A stretch of 39,845 bases of DNA from Herbinix sp. (GTDB lineage: Bacteria; Bacillota; Clostridia; Lachnospirales; Lachnospiraceae): positions 1-39,845 of the forward strand of contig JARBTJ010000030.1 in NCBI GenBank assembly GCA_029240245.1, in the 5' to 3' direction. This document shows, one piece after another, positions 36,027 through 39,845 of this stretch. Below the pieces are notes generated by a model that was not told where the DNA came from, did no database searches, and was given only the letters and a program-made list of their open reading frames with translations. A program made the translations under genes and the position numbers. Position 1 is the first letter of the stretch. Each line of letters opens with the position of its first letter.

Positions 36027-36791
36027 ATGGAATATACAGTACAAAAACTGGGAAGCTTAGCCGGAATCAGTACCAGAACGCTCCGGTATTACGATGAAAT
36101 TGGAATTCTTAAGCCGGCAAGAATCAATTCATCGGGATATCGAATCTATGGTCAAAATGAGGTGGACCGGTTACAACAAATTATGTTTTATCGCGAATTG
36201 GGTGTAAACCTGGATACGATAAAGGAGTTGATGACTTCTGTATCCTTTAACGGTGCTGCAGCACTGAAGGAACATCATGAAAAGCTCCTTGCAAAAAGAG
36301 AGCAATTGGATATGCTGATTGCTAACGTTGAAAAAACAATACAATATCAGGAAGGAAAATTAACTATGAAAGATAAAGAAAAATTTGATGGCTTTAAGAA
36401 AAAGTTAGTAGACGACAATGAGCAAAAATACGGGAAAGAAATCAGAGAAAAATATGGTGATGACACCATCAATGCATCAAACCAAAAGATGCTTAACATG
36501 ACAGCAGAGCAATATGCTGAGTTTGAAAAGCTAAGCCAGGAGGTGATCGACACCCTTGGGGCCGCCTTTGCTACCGGTGATCCCGCAGGCGAGTTAGGGC
36601 AGAAGACTGCTGATCTACATCGCAGGTGGCTATCCTTTACCTGGGGCAGCTACAGCAAAGAAGCACATGCAGGAGTTGCACAGATGTATGTGGACGATGA
36701 ACGTTTCACGGCTTATTACGACAAAGAACAACCGGGACTGGCTAAGTTTTTAAGAGATGCTGTTATGATCTATACCGGTATGAGCAAGTAA
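36027..36791 (+). CDS. MerR-family regulator with TipAS effector domain
   Basis: 254 residues. The MerR winged helix (residues 1-75: VQKLGSLAGISTRTLRYYDEIGILKP) and a dimer coiled coil (about 75-115) are followed by a TipAS domain (about 140-254; RWLSFTWGSYSKEAHAGVAQMYVDDERFTAYYD). TipA-type proteins bind drugs such as thiopeptides or other bulky ligands and activate their own promoter. A codon for methionine near residue 113 (MKDKEKF) could start a short TipAS-only form as in TipA, but I see no ribosome site I would trust. GAGGAGG precedes the ATG. Confidence 0.92.
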   Translation: MEYTVQKLGSLAGISTRTLRYYDEIGILKPARINSSGYRIYGQNEVDRLQQIMFYRELGVNLDTIKELMTSVSFNGAAALKEHHEKLLAKREQLDMLIANVEKTIQYQEGKLTMKDKEKFDGFKKKLVDDNEQKYGKEIREKYGDDTINASNQKMLNMTAEQYAEFEKLSQEVIDTLGAAFATGDPAGELGQKTADLHRRWLSFTWGSYSKEAHAGVAQMYVDDERFTAYYDKEQPGLAKFLRDAVMIYTGMSK

Positions 36792-36835
36792 TTGTTTGAG
36801 AATAAAAAGTATAATTTTATAATGTAAATGATAAG

Positions 36836-36883
36836 GAGCTGCCTAGCAAAGAAAATACGACTTTGTTATGCAGCCCTTTTTTA
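36836..36883 (+). terminator. Terminator after the MerR gene
   Basis: GCTGCCTAGCAAAG (36838-36851) pairs with CTTTGTTATGCAGC (36861-36874) with two non-Watson-Crick positions, followed by CCTTTTTT. Confidence 0.8.
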
Positions 36884-36986
36884 GATCGTTTCAGCTTAGA
36901 AATTTGAAATATATATTGATGAATCTGGATAAAAGAGGTAATATAAGGATGGAACTAAATTGGTAAGGATTAAGGATAAACATAAT

Positions 36987-37679
36987 ATGATGAATCATTT
37001 AAAGGCACAAACCGTTCTAAAATTAGGTTTTATTGGTATACTCGGTATTTTAATTACCATAATCAGTGATTTCTTTTTAATCGGCAAACCGAACAGTGCT
37101 TATGAATTTCTATGGCTTGGAACGGAAAGTATGGCAGAAATTGCTCCATGGAGAATTACCTTTGGAACAATATTAGGTGTATTAGCACTTCCATTTCAGG
37201 CACTTGGGATTGTACCTGTTTATTATGGTTTATAAAAAGCGGGTAAAGTATTACCTCTTATCTATGCAATTACAAGCTCCCATGCAATACTTATGGGTAT
37301 TGCCTTTCATATGTCTTATGGTTTCATCGGAAGCAGTTGGAGTTATTATTACGAAAATAAGATTCCACTTGAAGTTGTAGAACGATATGATTTTTATTGG
37401 AGAATACTTGTAGCAACCATGCTCGTGGAGATGATTTTTGCATCGATTCTATATGTGATACTTGTTCTAAAGGGAAAGTCCTTATTTCCTAAATGGATGG
37501 CATTATGCAATCCGCTTTTTATTATTCTTTATGTTCTACCAATTATATTTGCCCTACCTGCACCAATCGGAGGGTATGTGGCGCCGGCCTGCCTTAATTT
37601 ATCTACCATGGTATTTGTAGGTTTATCCATAATTGTAATCCGAAGGAACTTAATTCCTATGCAATCGGAAAGAACCTAA
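36987..37679 (+). pseudogene. DUF6796-like membrane protein, broken by an in-frame stop
   Basis: One reading frame of about 230 codons is interrupted by a single TAA at 37233-37235. The frame continues on the other side without a shift: VPVYYGL, stop, KAGKVLPLIYAITSSHAILMGI. Both halves are multi-span membrane protein (helices near residues 8-30 and 55-80 before the stop, three more after it) and together match my recollection of the DUF6796 family. ATG 36987 is the likely start (AAGGA about ten bases upstream). The next ATG, 37293, has no ribosome site. It is either a recent nonsense mutation or a sequencing error. The 3' end lies in a 52-bp tandem duplication. Confidence 0.7.
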
Positions 37680-37723
37680 CGAATGTGTAATCGGAAGGTT
37701 TTTAACTCCTATGCAATCGGAAA
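37634..37723 (+). repeat. 52-bp imperfect tandem duplication
   Basis: TGTAATCCGAAGG at 37634 and TGTAATCGGAAGG at 37686 begin two copies 52 bp apart. Both continue to TCCTATGCAATCGGAAA. The first copy encodes the last ~13 codons of the DUF6796-like frame; the second lies after its stop. Confidence 0.8.
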
Positions 37724-37737
37724 AAGTATAAAATAGA

Positions 37738-37766
37738 TTGACAAATTTATCAAAGATTGCTATAGT
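37738..37766 (+). promoter_or_regulatory. Promoter of the fluoride-riboswitch transcript
   Basis: TTGACA (37738-37743), 17-bp spacer and TATAGT (37761-37766). The transcript would start just before the aptamer. Confidence 0.75.
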
Positions 37767-37770
37767 TACG

Positions 37771-37859
37771 CTTGGGAATGAAGTTCTCCCCTGGCTATGC
37801 CTAAACTGCTTATTAAGCTGATGACTTCTGTATTATTACAGAAGATATCGGCTTTTTTT
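37771..37859 (+). promoter_or_regulatory. Fluoride riboswitch (crcB motif) with terminator
   Basis: The aptamer follows the crcB-motif consensus. GGGAATGAAGTTCTCCC (37774-37790) is a stem with the ATG..GTTC loop. AAACTGCTTATTAAGCTGATGAC (split: AAACTGCTTATT and AAGCTGATGAC, from 37803) supplies the pseudoknot partner and terminal stem, ending in TTCTG. The 3' part (37816-37832) can instead pair with 37837-37853 in a terminator hairpin followed by seven T residues. Fluoride would stabilise the aptamer and permit read-through into the antiporter gene at 37897. Confidence 0.85.
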
Positions 37860-37896
37860 GAACTAAAAAACGTTTGATACGATTGGAGGATTACTA

Positions 37897-39093
37897 ATGT
37901 TAACTAGCTTAGCTTTCATATTTTTACTAGGATTTTTATTAAGTTCCATATTTCAAAAAATAAAACTACCGGGTTTACTGGGTATGCTGATCACCGGAAT
38001 ACTATTAGGACCTTATGCTCTTAATCTGCTAGATCATAAAATTCTAACAATTTCACCGGATTTGCGCCAGCTTGCACTGGTCATCATATTAACCAGAGCA
38101 GGGCTTAATCTGGATATCGGGGAACTAAAAAAGGTAGGTCGGCCGGCTGTTTTAATGTGTTTTGTTCCGGCTTGTTTTGAAATACTGGGAATTCTAATTT
38201 TAGCTCCACGTCTGTTAAATATTTCGTTATTGGAGGCAGCTATCATGGGAACAGTGCTTGCAGCTGTTTCACCGGCTGTTATTGTACCAAGAATGATTAA
38301 ACTAATGGAGGAGGGTTACGGAACTAAGAAAGGTATACCGGGATTAATATTAGCAGGTGCATCCGTGGATGATGTTTTTGTGATAGTACTATTTACTGCT
38401 TTTACCTCACTCGCGGCTGGAAATCAGGTGGCGGCTGGAGATTTTATTAGTATACCGGTTTCCATAGTTGTCGGTTTATTCGTTGGTGTAATACTTGGAT
38501 TATTCCTATCCTTTCTCTTTCAAAAGATCCATATGAGGGATTCAGCGAAAGTAATCATTCTGTTAGGGATATCATTTTTACTGATTGAGTTGGAAAAACA
38601 ATTAAAAAGTATTCTTCCTTTATCAGGATTACTTGCTATCATGACGATGGGAGTAGCATTATATAAGTCATATCCGGTGCTGGCGAAGAGAATAGCCACG
38701 AAATTCAATCAATTATGGGTGGCTGCAGAAATTATATTATTCGTTTTGGTGGGTGCGACAGTAGATATAAGATATGCAGTAAACGCAGGTGTATTATCTG
38801 CCGTGGTTGTATTAGGTGCATTAGTATTTCGGATGGCAGGCGTTTTTATCTGTTTATTAAAAACCGAATTGACATTAAAGGAAAGATTCTTTTGTATGCT
38901 CGCGTATTTGCCAAAAGCAACCGTGCAGGCTGCTATTGGAACAATCCCTTTATCTATGGGTCTGTCCTGCGGTAAAAGTGTATTAACGATTGCGGTATTA
39001 TCCATAATTATTACAGCACCCTTAGGTGCATTCCTTATTGATTTTTCTTATCCAAGGTTATTGCATAAGGAAAACTCCCCTCACCGTAAGTAA
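37897..39093 (+). CDS. Cation/proton antiporter family protein, fluoride-regulated
   Basis: 398 residues with about 12 membrane segments and the fold of Na+/H+ exchangers (CPA/NhaP-like). GLLGMLITGILLGP near residues 27-40, TRAGLNLDIGEL, AAVSPAVIVPRMI and GASVDDVFVIVLF (paired aspartates near 153-154, the ion site) are visible. There is no C-terminal TrkA or UspA domain. GGAGG lies before the ATG. The fluoride riboswitch directly upstream shows that fluoride induces it. It probably relieves fluoride or acid stress by exporting fluoride or an ion in exchange for protons; which ion moves cannot be read from sequence. Confidence 0.88.
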   Translation: MLTSLAFIFLLGFLLSSIFQKIKLPGLLGMLITGILLGPYALNLLDHKILTISPDLRQLALVIILTRAGLNLDIGELKKVGRPAVLMCFVPACFEILGILILAPRLLNISLLEAAIMGTVLAAVSPAVIVPRMIKLMEEGYGTKKGIPGLILAGASVDDVFVIVLFTAFTSLAAGNQVAAGDFISIPVSIVVGLFVGVILGLFLSFLFQKIHMRDSAKVIILLGISFLLIELEKQLKSILPLSGLLAIMTMGVALYKSYPVLAKRIATKFNQLWVAAEIILFVLVGATVDIRYAVNAGVLSAVVVLGALVFRMAGVFICLLKTELTLKERFFCMLAYLPKATVQAAIGTIPLSMGLSCGKSVLTIAVLSIIITAPLGAFLIDFSYPRLLHKENSPHRK

Positions 39094-39105
39094 CCTGAGT
39101 TTTTT
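39071..39105 (+). terminator. Weak terminator overlapping the antiporter stop
   Basis: AAAACTC (39071-39077) and GAGTTTT (from 39097) pair around the stop codon and run into a T-tract. A short, AT-rich stem; moderate support only. Confidence 0.4.
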
Positions 39106-39129
39106 ATGCGGATTCCTAGGAATCCGCAT
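39106..39129. repeat. 24-bp perfect palindrome
   Basis: ATGCGGATTCCT is followed at once by its exact complement. It lies between the converging antiporter and msrA genes, right after the T-tract that follows the antiporter. It may be a terminator stem for msrA or a protein site. Confidence 0.8.
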
Positions 39130-39195
39130 TCATATCATTATCAGAGTATATTAATAACGCAAACATAATCGAATTAATCAAGGATTAATTATGCA

Positions 39196-39723
39196 TTATT
39201 TCGTTGTATCATCTTTCGCCAGTTTCGCTTTCTCGAATTTATCTTTTCGGATATGACAATAGCCGTTCGGATTTTTGTCAAGGTATTTCTGGTGATATTC
39301 TTCTGCAAGATAATAATTTCTCAAAGGTAAAACTTCAATTGCTATGGGTTTATCATAATTTTTCTGTAGATCTGATATGGACTCTTCGATTATCTCTTTG
39401 TCACTTTCCTCCACATAATAAATACCGGTGCGGTATTGCGTACCGGAATCCTCTCCCTGTCGATTTATGGAGGTGGGATTAATCACATCATAATATAGGG
39501 TCAGTATAAACTCTAAACGTACCTGTTTCGGGTCGTATAATACTCTTACTGTTTCTGCGTGTCCCGTATTATTATGGCAAACCTCCTGATAGGTTGGATT
39601 TTCGGTGTTTCCATTGGCGTAACCAACGTCAGTACTTATAATTCCACTGATATTAGCTAAATATTTCTCTGTTCCCCAGAAGCAACCACCGGCAAGATAG
39701 ATTTCTTTATAATTTTGATTCAT
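39196..39723 (-). CDS. msrA: Peptide methionine sulfoxide reductase MsrA
   Basis: About 175 residues. It reduces methionine-S-sulfoxide in proteins. The active-site cysteine is in GGCFWGTEKY near the N-terminus. VGYANGNTENPTYQEVCHNNTGHAE and SGTQYRTGIYY are the other family blocks. There is no fused MsrB domain. ATG 39723 lies ten bases after GAGAGG; two earlier in-frame ATGs (39741, 39732) lie before or on that site. A probable minus-strand promoter (TTGTGT, 16 bp, TATATT) lies just upstream. Confidence 0.95.
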   Translation of the reverse strand: MNQNYKEIYLAGGCFWGTEKYLANISGIISTDVGYANGNTENPTYQEVCHNNTGHAETVRVLYDPKQVRLEFILTLYYDVINPTSINRQGEDSGTQYRTGIYYVEESDKEIIEESISDLQKNYDKPIAIEVLPLRNYYLAEEYHQKYLDKNPNGYCHIRKDKFEKAKLAKDDTTK

Positions 39724-39811
39724 ATTGACCATTCCTCTCATAGTAATAATTTAATTAGGCGTTTGCGAAACAATATAGTTTTTACTATTGCACACACAAC
39801 ACATACTATTC

Positions 39812-39845
39812 CTACGCTCCAACGCTTCCTACGGGCTTAACTTCC
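39812..39845 (-). other. Partial element at the right edge
   Basis: Read on the minus strand the edge contains an open frame ending EVKPVGSVGA and a TAG at 39812-39814. The DNA has the direct repeats GTAGGAAGCG and GCGTAGGA. GGAAGTTAAGCCC looks like 5S rRNA, but what follows does not. I believe this string recurs in related genomes as a dispersed element, but cannot check. It may be the 3' end of a gene outside the window. Confidence 0.25.

Noticed and set aside
37233..37235. Recoded stop codon
   Set aside because: The codon is TAA, which is not used for selenocysteine or pyrrolysine, and no recoding element is visible.
39812..39845. 5S rRNA gene end
   Set aside because: GGAAGTTAAGCCC matches the 5S core, but the following bases do not continue as 5S and contain repeats of their own.

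Overview
The window looks like a chromosomal segment of a low-GC, Gram-positive anaerobe of the Lachnospiraceae type (Lachnoclostridium / Anaerocolumna / Clostridium phytofermentans-like). This is inferred from AT-rich spacers, strong AGGAGG-type ribosome binding sites, a T-box-controlled trp operon, PdxR/PdxST, a fluoride riboswitch, a DUF4914 protein and pectin-catabolic genes. No rRNA or tRNA gene, integrase or transposase is visible, so the species call is tentative.

Layout. 1-6.2 kb: an OmpR-type response regulator and membrane histidine kinase, a terminator, then an ABC ATPase and a large FtsX-type permease, probably a stimulus-sensing export or detoxification module. 6.3-10.1 kb: a YgjP/DUF45 metallopeptidase, then MocR-type pdxR divergent from pdxS-pdxT (vitamin B6 synthesis). 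10.2-12.8 kb: a 2-hydroxyacid dehydrogenase, a small DUF2892-like membrane protein and a tocopherol-cyclase-family protein. 12.8-16.3 kb: an AraC regulator divergent from kduI and a GH88 unsaturated glucuronyl hydrolase (pectin/uronate use), closed by an unusually long nested palindrome. 16.3-19.5 kb: a NimA-like flavin-fold protein with a perfect palindromic operator candidate, a secreted Ig-like/trypsin-like protease and a PhnB-like VOC protein.

19.5-23.8 kb: a noncoding array of contiguous 29-bp repeats that ends exactly at the promoter of a DUF6530 gene, then DUF4914 (P-loop, PEPCK/HPr-kinase-like) and purE on the minus strand. 24.2-26.7 kb: a membrane PAS-PAS-GGDEF-HD-GYP c-di-GMP protein. 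26.7-34.05 kb: a complete trp operon (T-box leader, trpE-G-D-C-F-B-A, terminator). 34.2-36.0 kb: an EAL-CBS-degenerate GGDEF protein. 36.0-39.8 kb: a TipA-like MerR regulator with a 19-bp-spacer promoter, a DUF6796-like membrane gene broken by one in-frame stop, a fluoride riboswitch preceding a cation/proton antiporter, and msrA. The last 34 bases look like the edge of a further element.

How the genes work together. Most of the window is ordinary biosynthetic chromosome. Its regulatory DNA is unusually readable: T-box, fluoride riboswitch, overlapping divergent promoters at pdxR/pdxS, a MerR promoter and an operator palindrome. The least explained parts are the 29-bp repeat array, the DUF4914 protein, the tocopherol-cyclase-like protein in an anaerobe, and the 84-bp nested palindrome. 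I found no defence island, CRISPR array or mobile element.
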